In this document: positions 4,817-11,352 of the stretch, one piece after another | Position numbering within the stretch: position 1 is the first letter of the stretch | How the letters are laid out: the number at the start of each line of letters is the position of its first letter | Assembly (NCBI GenBank): GCA_964637185.1 | Contig: CAZWVB010000017.1 | Coordinates: 1 to 11,352, forward strand | Origin: CAZSVP01 sp964637185 | GTDB lineage: Bacteria > Patescibacteriota > Saccharimonadia > CAILAD01 > BJGX01 | Reading direction: 5' to 3' | Length of the DNA stretch: 11,352 nucleotides | Position numbers and translations under genes: made by a program | Notes under the pieces: generated by a model | What the model was told of the DNA's origin: nothing | The model's input: only the letters and a program-made list of their open reading frames with translations | Databases searched by the model: none

Positions 4817-6565
4817 ATGCCTACATCGGCAGACCAAAAATATCGCAAAAGGTTGCTAGGACTAGCAATCTTTTTCGGTGTAATTGGTGGACTTATCTTT
4901 GTAAGACTAATTTACATACAAATTTGGCTACATAACAGCTATGTTGCTCAGGCTGCCAAACAGCAATACCGGCAGTTTGTTATACCGGCATCGCGTGGTC
5001 AGATATACCTCAATGATGGCACAGAGCTCTACCCAGTCGCGCTCAATCAACAACAGTTTGTGGTGGCAGCCGACCCTAGCTACATCAAAGATCGGGCTGA
5101 AACGGCTCGACAACTAAGCGGCTTATTGCAAGAGAGTTCTGACAAAATAGAACAAAAGATAGCCAGCGCCAACGGTGGTCGTTATGTAGAACTCAAAAAA
5201 GGTTTGGCCTACGATGCTGCTCAGAAGGTCAAAGATGAGAAATTAACCGGTGTTTTCGTTGTTCCTAGAGCCGGCCGATACTATCCGGAAGCCAATCTGT
5301 TCTCGCATGTATTAGGCTATGTGAACAACGACGGGGTAGGACAATATGGTTTTGAGCAGTATGCCGAGGACCAGCTCCATGGCAAAGATGGATTGTTTAA
5401 GGCTGTTACAGATAGTTTGGGTGTGCCGATTACTAGCACAGAAAACATTGCCCAGAATTCTCAGGATGGCCAGTCTTACGTCCTGACTTTGGATCGAAAG
5501 ATACAATCATTGGCTCGCGATGCACTAGCTAAAGCTGTCATAGATAACAAGGCCGAGTCAGGCAGTGTGATAGTTATGGATCCACATACTGGTGCTATCA
5601 GGGCCTTGGTAAATTATCCTGATTATGACCCCAATAATTACTCACAAGTGCCAACAGATAAGTACAACGAGTTTACCAACTCGGCTGTGTCTAGTTTGTT
5701 CGAGCCGGGCTCAGGATTCAAGGTGATCACTATGGCCCAAGCTATCAATGAAGGCAAGGTCAAGCCGGATACCAAGTACGATGATACGGGTGAAGTAAAA
5801 ATTAGTGGGTATACAGTCAAGAATGCTGAAAACCACAAGTTTGGCATCCAAACCATGACCGATGTTATCCAAAAATCGCTCAACACCGGCGCTATTTTTG
5901 CGCTTCAAAATCTTGGTACGGATAGTACCAAAATTACAACCAAAGCCAAGGAGGTATTTTATGGCTATGTGCAGAAATTCGGCTTTGGCCAAAAGACTGG
6001 GATCGAACAGGCCGGCGAAGCCAACGCAACCATCAAGCAGCCCAAGGTAGCTGATATTGACTATGCCAACATGAGTTTTGGCCAGGGTATTTCTGTGACT
6101 AGCATGCAGATGATTACAGCAGTGGCAGCAATTGCCAATGGTGGTACTCGCTATCAACCTCGTCTTGTGGACAAGATAATTCGTCAAGACGGGAGTATAC
6201 AAGATGTCAAACCCAAGGTAGCTGCTGACGATGTCATCCACAGCCAAGCTGCAGCTACGGTGGCCAACATGATGATATCAGTCGTCGAGCATGGATCTGG
6301 CTACATGACCAAGACCAAAGGTTATCAGATAGCCGGCAAGACTGGTACGGCCCAAGTGCCGAGGGCTGACGGCAAAGGCTATGAGGAGAAGAAAAACATC
6401 GGTAGCTTTGTAGGCTTTGCCCCGGTTGATGATCCCAAGTTTATTATATTGGTGCGAGTCGATTATCCCAAAGTTGACGGCTTTGCAGAGAGTACTGCAG
6501 TGCCGGCCTTTGCCACCATTGCACGCGAGTTATTTGCTTATTACAAAATACCTCCCAAAGAGTAG
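4817..6565 (+). CDS. ftsI: Septal class B penicillin-binding protein (FtsI/PBP2-type transpeptidase)
   Basis: This 582-residue protein cross-links peptidoglycan at the division site, working with the glycan polymerase FtsW. It has one N-terminal membrane anchor (about 13-35), a PBP dimerisation domain (about 55-200; the usual RGxIxDRNG reads RGQIYLNDG at 60-68), and a transpeptidase domain with all three active-site motifs: Ser299-Gly-Phe-Lys302 (SxxK), Ser354-Leu-Asn356 (SxN) and Lys508-Thr-Gly-Thr511 (KTGT). It ends shortly after the transpeptidase domain, without PASTA repeats. No clear Shine-Dalgarno precedes the ATG, which is 3 bases after the ftsL stop, so translation probably depends on coupling to ftsL. 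murE, murF and murD, which often follow, are absent here. Membrane-anchored with the catalytic part outside. Firm. Confidence 0.96.
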   Translation: MPTSADQKYRKRLLGLAIFFGVIGGLIFVRLIYIQIWLHNSYVAQAAKQQYRQFVIPASRGQIYLNDGTELYPVALNQQQFVVAADPSYIKDRAETARQLSGLLQESSDKIEQKIASANGGRYVELKKGLAYDAAQKVKDEKLTGVFVVPRAGRYYPEANLFSHVLGYVNNDGVGQYGFEQYAEDQLHGKDGLFKAVTDSLGVPITSTENIAQNSQDGQSYVLTLDRKIQSLARDALAKAVIDNKAESGSVIVMDPHTGAIRALVNYPDYDPNNYSQVPTDKYNEFTNSAVSSLFEPGSGFKVITMAQAINEGKVKPDTKYDDTGEVKISGYTVKNAENHKFGIQTMTDVIQKSLNTGAIFALQNLGTDSTKITTKAKEVFYGYVQKFGFGQKTGIEQAGEANATIKQPKVADIDYANMSFGQGISVTSMQMITAVAAIANGGTRYQPRLVDKIIRQDGSIQDVKPKVAADDVIHSQAAATVANMMISVVEHGSGYMTKTKGYQIAGKTGTAQVPRADGKGYEEKKNIGSFVGFAPVDDPKFIILVRVDYPKVDGFAESTAVPAFATIARELFAYYKIPPKE

Positions 6566-6574
6566 TAAATCAGC

Positions 6575-6580
6575 TATAAT
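6575..6580 (+). promoter_or_regulatory. Possible -10 box just before mraY
   Basis: A perfect TATAAT lies in the 24-base ftsI-mraY gap, ending 9 bases before the mraY ATG. If used, transcription would start at about the ATG, giving a leaderless mraY mRNA. No Shine-Dalgarno precedes mraY, which fits. No good -35 is found 16-18 bases upstream, and the spacer is AT-rich, so chance is possible. Confidence 0.4.
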
Positions 6581-6589
6581 ATAGCCACT

Positions 6590-7624
6590 ATGTACGGATT
6601 TTTGGAAAAAACCAGTGTCAACGAACTCAGCTTTGTACTAGCACTCAGCTTTGGTAGCTTTATCCTGAGCATGGCACTGACCCCTATTTACACGCATTTT
6701 GCCTACAAACTCAAACTTTGGAAACAGCAGCGCGAGACTGCCACCACTGGAGAAAAGGCGCCCATCTTTCATAAGTTACATGCTGCCAAGCACAAGCGTA
6801 AATTTCCGACCATGTCAGGTATCATCATGTTGATAGCAGTCGGTGTTATTACATTGGCGTTCAACTGGTCGCGTAGCCAAACTTACTTACCCCTGTTTGG
6901 GTTTTTAGGTGCTGGTATGGTCGGGTTGCTCGATGACATTATCAATATTAGAGGCAGCGGCAAAGGTGTAGCTGGCCTACGCTCGCAAATCAAATTTGTG
7001 CTGATACTACTCGTGGCTATCCTGGGTGCAGTATATTTCTTCTTCCGGCTCGGCTACAGCCAGATCCATATACCAGCGGTTGGCAATTTTGAGATAGCCT
7101 GGCTTTATATACCGTTATTTATCTTGGTCGTAGTATCGACCGCCAACGCCGTCAACATCACCGATGGTCTAGATGGTTTGTCGGGAGGTTTGCTCAGTAT
7201 GGCATTCTCGGCCTATGCGGTAATCGCTTTTATTCAAGGCAACATTGGTATAGCTGGGTTTTGTATGACGATAGTTGGTACATTGTTAGCATATACTTGG
7301 TTTAATATCCATCCGGCAAGGTTCATGATGGGGGATAGCGGCTCATTTGCACTAGGCACCGCTTTGGGCATTGTTGCTATGCTTACCAACTCAGTACTGG
7401 TGCTGGTGATTATCGGAGCCGTATTCGTGCTAGAAGGTGGATCTAGCGCGCTACAAATCATGAGCAAGAAATTATTTCATCGTAAGATCTTCTTGTCGGC
7501 ACCATTGCATCATCATCTCGAAGCTATAGGCTGGCCTGAGACCAAGGTAACTATGCGACTTTGGGTGATTGGCGCGATCTTTGCAGGTATCGGACTGATT
7601 ATCGGGCTCCTCGGAGGCGGTTAG
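6590..7624 (+). CDS. mraY: Phospho-N-acetylmuramoyl-pentapeptide transferase MraY
   Basis: MraY transfers phospho-MurNAc-pentapeptide from the UDP precursor to undecaprenyl phosphate, making lipid I at the inner face of the membrane. The 344-residue protein has about ten hydrophobic segments and the family motifs: PTMSG (73-77), the aspartate pair Asp115-Asp116 in GLLDD, NAVNITDGLDGLSGG (186-200, with Asp192 and Asp195), FMMGDSGSFALG (245-256, with Asp249) and HHHLEAIGWPE (307-317) in the cytoplasmic loop. Length is close to usual. It lies 24 bases after ftsI and 6 bases before ftsW. No ribosome binding site is visible before the ATG, though a TATAAT is. Firm. Confidence 0.97.
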   Translation: MYGFLEKTSVNELSFVLALSFGSFILSMALTPIYTHFAYKLKLWKQQRETATTGEKAPIFHKLHAAKHKRKFPTMSGIIMLIAVGVITLAFNWSRSQTYLPLFGFLGAGMVGLLDDIINIRGSGKGVAGLRSQIKFVLILLVAILGAVYFFFRLGYSQIHIPAVGNFEIAWLYIPLFILVVVSTANAVNITDGLDGLSGGLLSMAFSAYAVIAFIQGNIGIAGFCMTIVGTLLAYTWFNIHPARFMMGDSGSFALGTALGIVAMLTNSVLVLVIIGAVFVLEGGSSALQIMSKKLFHRKIFLSAPLHHHLEAIGWPETKVTMRLWVIGAIFAGIGLIIGLLGGG

Positions 7625-7630
7625 GCTAGT

Positions 7631-8854
7631 ATGCAAGAGCCAGCTGACATGGAGCTCAAACGCCCGGCACCATTGCTAGGCCGCAGAGTGGATTATTCAA
7701 TAGCTGTTATTGTATTAGCGCTAATTGCGGTAGGTTTGGTAATGGTATATTCGACTGGCTGGGTAAGTATACTCAAACAAACTGGTGGTGCTAGTGATCG
7801 GAACAGTCTTTTTTATAGTCAATTGATAAGCTTCGGTCTTGGTTTGGCAGTCTGGTACACCTGTGCCAAAATACCACTTAGCTGGTTGCGCAAGTCAGCA
7901 CCCTATGTATTCTATGTATCATTGGTACTGATGTTTTTGGTACTAGTCCCCAAGATAGGGGTCGAGGTCAATGGCGCAGCACGTTGGGTTAGAATAGGTT
8001 TTCTCAATTTCCAGCCAGTGGAGTTTTTCAAGCTCGGCTTTGTACTATATCTTGCACACTGGCTACAGAAAAATAGTAGCAAACTACAATCCAATTGGGT
8101 GGAGGGCTTGTTACCATTTTTGATACTACTCACTGTATCAGCCGGTCTAGTGACGATTGTTCAAAAAGACATGGGTAGCGCTATGGTAATTGCTTTAATT
8201 GGCTTTGGTATGTATTGGATGAGTGGAGTACAATTGAGATTATTTTTGGTAGCGCTAAGCTCAGCATTAGGTGCCGCTGTGGCTATGATAATTATTTTTC
8301 CATATCGCCTAAGTAGGGTTACGACATTTTTCAATCACCGTGATGATGTTAGTGGAGCTAGCTATCACATCAACCAAGCCCTAATAGCGCTCGGTTCAGG
8401 TGGTATGCTTGGACGAGGTATTGGCAAGAGTCTGCAGGCCTATGGCTATTTGCCAGAAGCTACCAACGACTCAGTATTCGCTATCATCGGTGAGGAGTTT
8501 GGTTTGATAGGCTGTGGCATAGTTATCGCACTATTTGGGTTGTTGGCCTGGCGTGGTTTACGAATAGCGTTAGCTACCAAGGACGAGTTCGCACGCTTGG
8601 TCGCAGCTGGCATCACGATTTGGATTACTGCCCAGGCGGCAATTAATATCGCAGCCATGGTGGGTATAATACCGTTAACGGGCATTACTTTGCCTTTTAT
8701 CAGCTATGGAGGTACTAGTTTATTGGCCTTATTGGCAGCAGTAGGTATCTTGCAAAATATTTCACGTTATACCAAGAAGGAGCCACGATATGCGGATAGT
8801 ACTATCGGGCGGCGGCAGCGGCGGGCACATCACGCCACTGCTAGCCGTACTTGA
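7631..8854 (+). CDS. ftsW: SEDS peptidoglycan glycosyltransferase FtsW
   Basis: FtsW polymerises lipid II into glycan strands at the septum as partner of FtsI. The 407-residue protein has about ten membrane segments and the SEDS blocks NGAARWVRIGFLNFQPVE (114-131), QKDMGSA (178-184), YHINQALIALGSGGMLGRG (245-263), then PEATNDSVFAIIGEE (275-289) containing Asp280 in the position of the essential SEDS aspartate, and GIIPLTGITLPFISYGG (345-361). Position next to mraY and murG favours FtsW over RodA. GGAGG at 7613-7617 precedes the ATG; a second ATG at 7649 could also serve. The last 65 bases overlap murG in another frame, so the basic tail (RRQRRAHHATASRT) is read from the codons of the MurG glycine loop. 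Confidence 0.95.
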   Translation: MQEPADMELKRPAPLLGRRVDYSIAVIVLALIAVGLVMVYSTGWVSILKQTGGASDRNSLFYSQLISFGLGLAVWYTCAKIPLSWLRKSAPYVFYVSLVLMFLVLVPKIGVEVNGAARWVRIGFLNFQPVEFFKLGFVLYLAHWLQKNSSKLQSNWVEGLLPFLILLTVSAGLVTIVQKDMGSAMVIALIGFGMYWMSGVQLRLFLVALSSALGAAVAMIIIFPYRLSRVTTFFNHRDDVSGASYHINQALIALGSGGMLGRGIGKSLQAYGYLPEATNDSVFAIIGEEFGLIGCGIVIALFGLLAWRGLRIALATKDEFARLVAAGITIWITAQAAINIAAMVGIIPLTGITLPFISYGGTSLLALLAAVGILQNISRYTKKEPRYADSTIGRRQRRAHHATASRT

Positions 8855-9941
8855 TCAGCTGAAAAAGTCTGATCACCAACTACTTTTTATTGGCTCATCA
8901 AGGGATCTGGCAGGCGAGTTGGTGAGTGGTATAGGTGTAGATTTTCAGGCCGTACAGGCTGGGAAGTTTCGGCGCTACAACCGAGGAGTGTGGAAAGAAG
9001 CTATTGATGTTCGTACCCAACTGAGTAATGCCGCCGATGCATCTCGTAGCCTACGTGGTTACATGGCTGCTCGCAGAATTCTTCGTAAGTTCCACCCAAA
9101 TGTCGTGTTGGTAAAAGGGGGTAATGTTGGCTGGCCGATAGGATTGGCCGCATCGCATCTCAAAATCCCTCTGGTTTTACATGAGTCGGACGTGGAGATG
9201 GGCAAGGGCAATCGACTGCTTATCAAACAAGCCCAGGCTGTGGCAACTGCTTTTCCTGTGACGTATTACAAGAACCTGCCATCAGGAGTTGACGCTAAGC
9301 TGCATTTTGTCGGCAATCCGGTACGGCCAGAATTGGTATCTAAACAAACAAAAACCGAACATAAGTCTGGCGAAAGGTTGGTTCTGCTGGTCATCGGTGG
9401 TTCTCAAGGTGCGCATGTTATCAACGAATTTGTTTTTGACAATCTTAAAAGTTTGACAGAAGGGTATAGTGTAGTTCACATAACAGGGAAGGCCGATGTT
9501 GAACATGCCCGAATACACAAGAGCCGGTTGCCGGTTGAGAATCAGCCACATTACGAAATATTTGATTTTGTTGCTGATCCTGGGTTGATGTGTAAAATCT
9601 ATGGGGCTGCCGACGTAGCGCTCACTAGGCCAGGAATAAATACAATTGTAGAGCTGGCAGCCAATAAAGTAGTACCAATTGTTATCGCGCCATTTAGCAA
9701 TCGTCATCAGTGGGTAAATGCTCAGGCACTCGAGAAGTTGGCTGCGGCTAGAGTGTTTCGACAGGAGGAGATCAGTATCTTGGGCATCAAGGCTGCAATT
9801 GATCGTTTGTATGACCGCGATACAGAACGACAACATTTGTTGACTCAGTTGGGGAAGCTATATCACCCCGACTCGGCAACCAAAATAGAACAGCTTTTGC
9901 TAGCAGCAGGGCAGGAGGGTCGATATGCCACAGGGCGTTAG
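8790..9941 (+). CDS. murG: UDP-GlcNAc:lipid I N-acetylglucosaminyltransferase MurG
   Basis: MurG adds GlcNAc to lipid I to give lipid II, at the cytoplasmic face of the membrane. It is a GT-B fold enzyme of family GT28. The 383-residue protein starts directly with the glycine loop MRIVLSGGGSGGHITP (1-16), followed by KGGNVGWP (109-116), HESD (131-134), FVGNPVR (173-179), GGSQGA (203-208), RPGINTIVEL (280-289) and RHQWVNA (305-311, UDP-GlcNAc binding region). HESD in place of the E. coli HEQN is also seen in some Gram-positive MurG proteins. AGAAGGAG (8775-8782) lies 7 bases before the ATG, inside ftsW, and the glycine loop directly after the ATG fixes this start. It overlaps ftsW by 65 bases and ftsQ by 17. 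Firm. Confidence 0.96.
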   Translation: MRIVLSGGGSGGHITPLLAVLDQLKKSDHQLLFIGSSRDLAGELVSGIGVDFQAVQAGKFRRYNRGVWKEAIDVRTQLSNAADASRSLRGYMAARRILRKFHPNVVLVKGGNVGWPIGLAASHLKIPLVLHESDVEMGKGNRLLIKQAQAVATAFPVTYYKNLPSGVDAKLHFVGNPVRPELVSKQTKTEHKSGERLVLLVIGGSQGAHVINEFVFDNLKSLTEGYSVVHITGKADVEHARIHKSRLPVENQPHYEIFDFVADPGLMCKIYGAADVALTRPGINTIVELAANKVVPIVIAPFSNRHQWVNAQALEKLAAARVFRQEEISILGIKAAIDRLYDRDTERQHLLTQLGKLYHPDSATKIEQLLLAAGQEGRYATGR

Positions 9942-10737
9942 GCGTGTTGTACGAAATACATCTACTGACATTAATCAATCACTAAAATCTAAAGTACCGC
10001 GTGGTCGTATCCGGCCCTGGCGCATAATTAGGATAATTTTGATAATGCTACTGGTCATCGCAGCAGTCTACGTAATTCTTGGCTCAACACTATTGCGTGT
10101 ACATGGCGTGAAAGTTGAAGGTACCACCAGTGGAGCTATGGCAGGCGACATCCAAAAAAGCATCGAGCTTCAGCTAAGTCAAAACATATTTTCATCCAAT
10201 GTGCTTAGTCTAAATACACGCAAGATAGAGGAAGAAACCAAACGCCAGATCCCACTAATCGAGTCTATCCAGGTAAGACTAGCATTACCATTGCGTCTTG
10301 TGGCAGCCGTGCAGCTACACCAAGCTCAAATAAGATGGCGAAGTGGTGCTGACAACTATGCTGTAGCATCAGATGGCAGGGCTTTTCGTAAATCATCTGG
10401 GCAGGATGATCAACTCCCATTGGTTGTGGATAACTCTAACGTACCCTTAACAGAGGGGCAGCAGGTAACATCTGATCAATTTGTGAAATTTGTGCGTGAA
10501 ATAGACTCACAGCTACCTGGCTTAGTAGGTGGCATCAAACAGTATGATGTTTTTGACACGACTTATGAAATATCGGTGCTTACTGCCACTGGTTATCGTA
10601 TCAAGCTAGATAGTTCACGCTCCTCAAAAGATCAGATCGCTGAACTATCGGCAGTAATTGGTTTGGTCAAAAAACAAAACAAAAAAATCAACGAATACGT
10701 AGATGTTCGTATTGCAGGCCGCTCCTTCTATAAGTAA
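9925..10737 (+). CDS. ftsQ: Cell division protein FtsQ/DivIB
   Basis: A 270-residue bitopic membrane protein of the divisome, which links FtsL and partners to the FtsW-FtsI synthase. It has a basic cytoplasmic N-terminus (1-32, many Arg and Lys), one membrane segment (about 34-54, with IIRIILIMLLVIAAVYVIL), a POTRA domain (about 56-133; LLRVHGVKVEG, then RQIPLIESIQVRLALPLRL), and a beta domain with the family pattern AVASDGRAF (146-154). It ends with VDVRIAGRSFYK, like FtsQ proteins. Length is normal. The ATG overlaps the murG stop by 17 bases, and AGGAGGG (9913-9919) sits 5 bases upstream. It is the last recognisable gene of the cluster in this window; ftsA and ftsZ do not follow directly. 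Confidence 0.9.
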   Translation: MPQGVRRVVRNTSTDINQSLKSKVPRGRIRPWRIIRIILIMLLVIAAVYVILGSTLLRVHGVKVEGTTSGAMAGDIQKSIELQLSQNIFSSNVLSLNTRKIEEETKRQIPLIESIQVRLALPLRLVAAVQLHQAQIRWRSGADNYAVASDGRAFRKSSGQDDQLPLVVDNSNVPLTEGQQVTSDQFVKFVREIDSQLPGLVGGIKQYDVFDTTYEISVLTATGYRIKLDSSRSSKDQIAELSAVIGLVKKQNKKINEYVDVRIAGRSFYK

Positions 10738-10778
10738 TAATACGTTTTAAAAGTCAAGTCGCACAATTAGGCGAGCTG

Positions 10779-10943
10779 ATGCTAGACGAGAGGACAGCTA
10801 ACCGTAGAGTAGTGACTAGATCTAGGTTTACGCTAGCAATTTCACTATCATATGGCTATTGGTTGAGTACTATCTTAGCCGTTTCGCATATTGTTCAGCC
10901 AGATTTCAACAAATACACACTTTTAAGTTCGGTTTTTGTTTAA
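10779..10943 (+). CDS. Doubtful small ORF, 54 residues
   Basis: A 54-codon frame begins 41 bases after the ftsQ stop. It encodes a basic N-terminus (MLDERTANRRVVTRSR), one moderately hydrophobic stretch (about 17-40) and a polar end. The frame is open further upstream to 10734 but without another usual start. TTAGGCGAG just upstream is a possible, not strong, ribosome binding site. I do not recognise the product. It might be a small membrane protein at the end of the dcw transcript or a chance frame. Confidence 0.3.
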   Translation: MLDERTANRRVVTRSRFTLAISLSYGYWLSTILAVSHIVQPDFNKYTLLSSVFV

Positions 10944-11247
10944 CTAAGAGAAGTGCATATTATTATTCCAAACCATTCAAAATAGTGCTGTTTTGCTACA
11001 CTATCGATATTCAGGTTTTCGTGTGGTATTGAGCAAATTTGTGATTGATTGAAAATTATCATTTTTTGTGGCTATATAGCTTTGTGGGTAGATTTGGTAC
11101 GCAAAATATACATTGTGCGACTAAGCTAAGTTCTGCCTCACGTGACTTGTATATCACGATTATCGAATACATTAAGCCTTAGCGTAAGTATTTTGGCTAT
11201 GTACGTTGTTATGGACTGCTAGACGCAGTACTATTCGCTGAGTTATC
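10944..11247. other. Gene-free AT-rich region
   Basis: About 300 bases without a supportable gene on either strand. I see a 6-pair hairpin at 10982-11004 (ATAGTG/CACTAT), a GCTATATAGC palindrome at 11071-11080 and a hairpin ACTGC/GCAGT with a TAGAC loop at 11215-11229. None is followed by a T-run on either strand. No clear terminator for the dcw cluster or for the gene to the right is visible. Confidence 0.5.
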
Positions 11248-11352
11248 CTATTTTTTACTACGATTGCGTGGTCGACGGCGTTTTCTTGAATTACCTTGGT
11301 TGCCGCCACCAGCCGATTGTTGTGAGTTGGATTGGCTGTGCGAGCGTTTTTT
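11248..11352 (-). CDS. C-terminal tail of a basic, low-complexity protein (partial)
   Basis: On the minus strand an open frame enters from the right edge and ends in TAG at 11250-11248. The 34 visible residues are Gln/Ser/Asn/Gly-rich and then strongly basic, ending SRKRRRPRNRSKK. Disordered tails of this kind are common at the C-terminus of RNA-binding proteins such as DEAD-box RNA helicases, but nothing catalytic is visible, so the family cannot be named. Its codons look normal for the genome and there is no internal stop. It runs convergently toward ftsQ. The rest of the gene lies outside the window. Confidence 0.6.
   Translation of the reverse strand, partial: KKRSHSQSNSQQSAGGGNQGNSRKRRRPRNRSKK

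Noticed and set aside
5711..6247. 178-codon minus-strand frame inside ftsI
   Set aside because: It is a shadow of the transpeptidase coding region, which has all three active-site motifs on the plus strand. The antisense product has no family features.
9282..9836. 184-codon minus-strand frame inside murG
   Set aside because: Antisense to well-conserved MurG motifs; the product resembles no family and no ribosome binding site or promoter supports it.
11051..11067. AAAAT/ATTTT hairpin with T-run as the dcw terminator
   Set aside because: The stem has only A-T pairs plus a possible G-T and uses up the T-run, so it is not a credible terminator.
11084..11088. Single GTGGG after ftsQ as another MraZ site
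   Set aside because: Only one box, with no partner at a 10-base step and no promoter next to it.

Overview
The window looks like part of a Candidate Phyla Radiation genome. Candidatus Saccharibacteria (TM7) is my best guess, but this is an inference from gene order, gene sizes and sequence style, not from a marker gene. TGA ends both the glycyl-tRNA synthetase and FtsW genes. That argues against the TGA=Gly lineages (Gracilibacteria, Absconditabacteria).

Layout. (1) 1-1973, plus strand: the 3' part of a glycyl-tRNA synthetase gene, cut by the window edge, then a RidA-like gene and an SDR oxidoreductase gene. The three are chained by stop/start overlaps (GTGA, TAATG), which suggests one transcript. 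(2) 1980-2489, minus strand: a short VIT/CCC1-type metal transporter gene, convergent with the SDR gene and divergent from what follows. (3) 2605-10737, plus strand: a compact division and cell wall (dcw) cluster in the order mraZ, rsmH, (small ORF), ftsL, ftsI, mraY, ftsW, murG, ftsQ. It starts with a promoter covered by four GTGGG boxes, the expected binding sites for MraZ itself. The murE, murF, murD, murC, murB and ddl genes often found in such clusters are absent here. (4) 10738-11247: mostly non-coding, with one doubtful 54-codon ORF. (5) 11248-11352, minus strand: the C-terminal end of a protein with a basic Gln/Ser/Gly/Arg-rich tail, cut by the right edge.

How the genes work together. 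MraZ is the cluster's transcription regulator. RsmH methylates 16S rRNA. MraY and MurG make lipid I and lipid II. FtsW polymerises lipid II into glycan and FtsI cross-links it. FtsQ and FtsL are the bitopic scaffold that activates the FtsW-FtsI pair.

No wholly new system is evident; the proteins are conserved families. The less explained parts are the leaders inside the cluster. They are a 305-base mraZ-rsmH spacer with alternative hairpins and a terminator-like element, a 24-codon ORF with a strong Shine-Dalgarno sequence before ftsL, G-free A/C-rich tracts, and two genes (VIT and mraY) whose -10-like boxes sit so close to the ATG that leaderless transcripts are possible.
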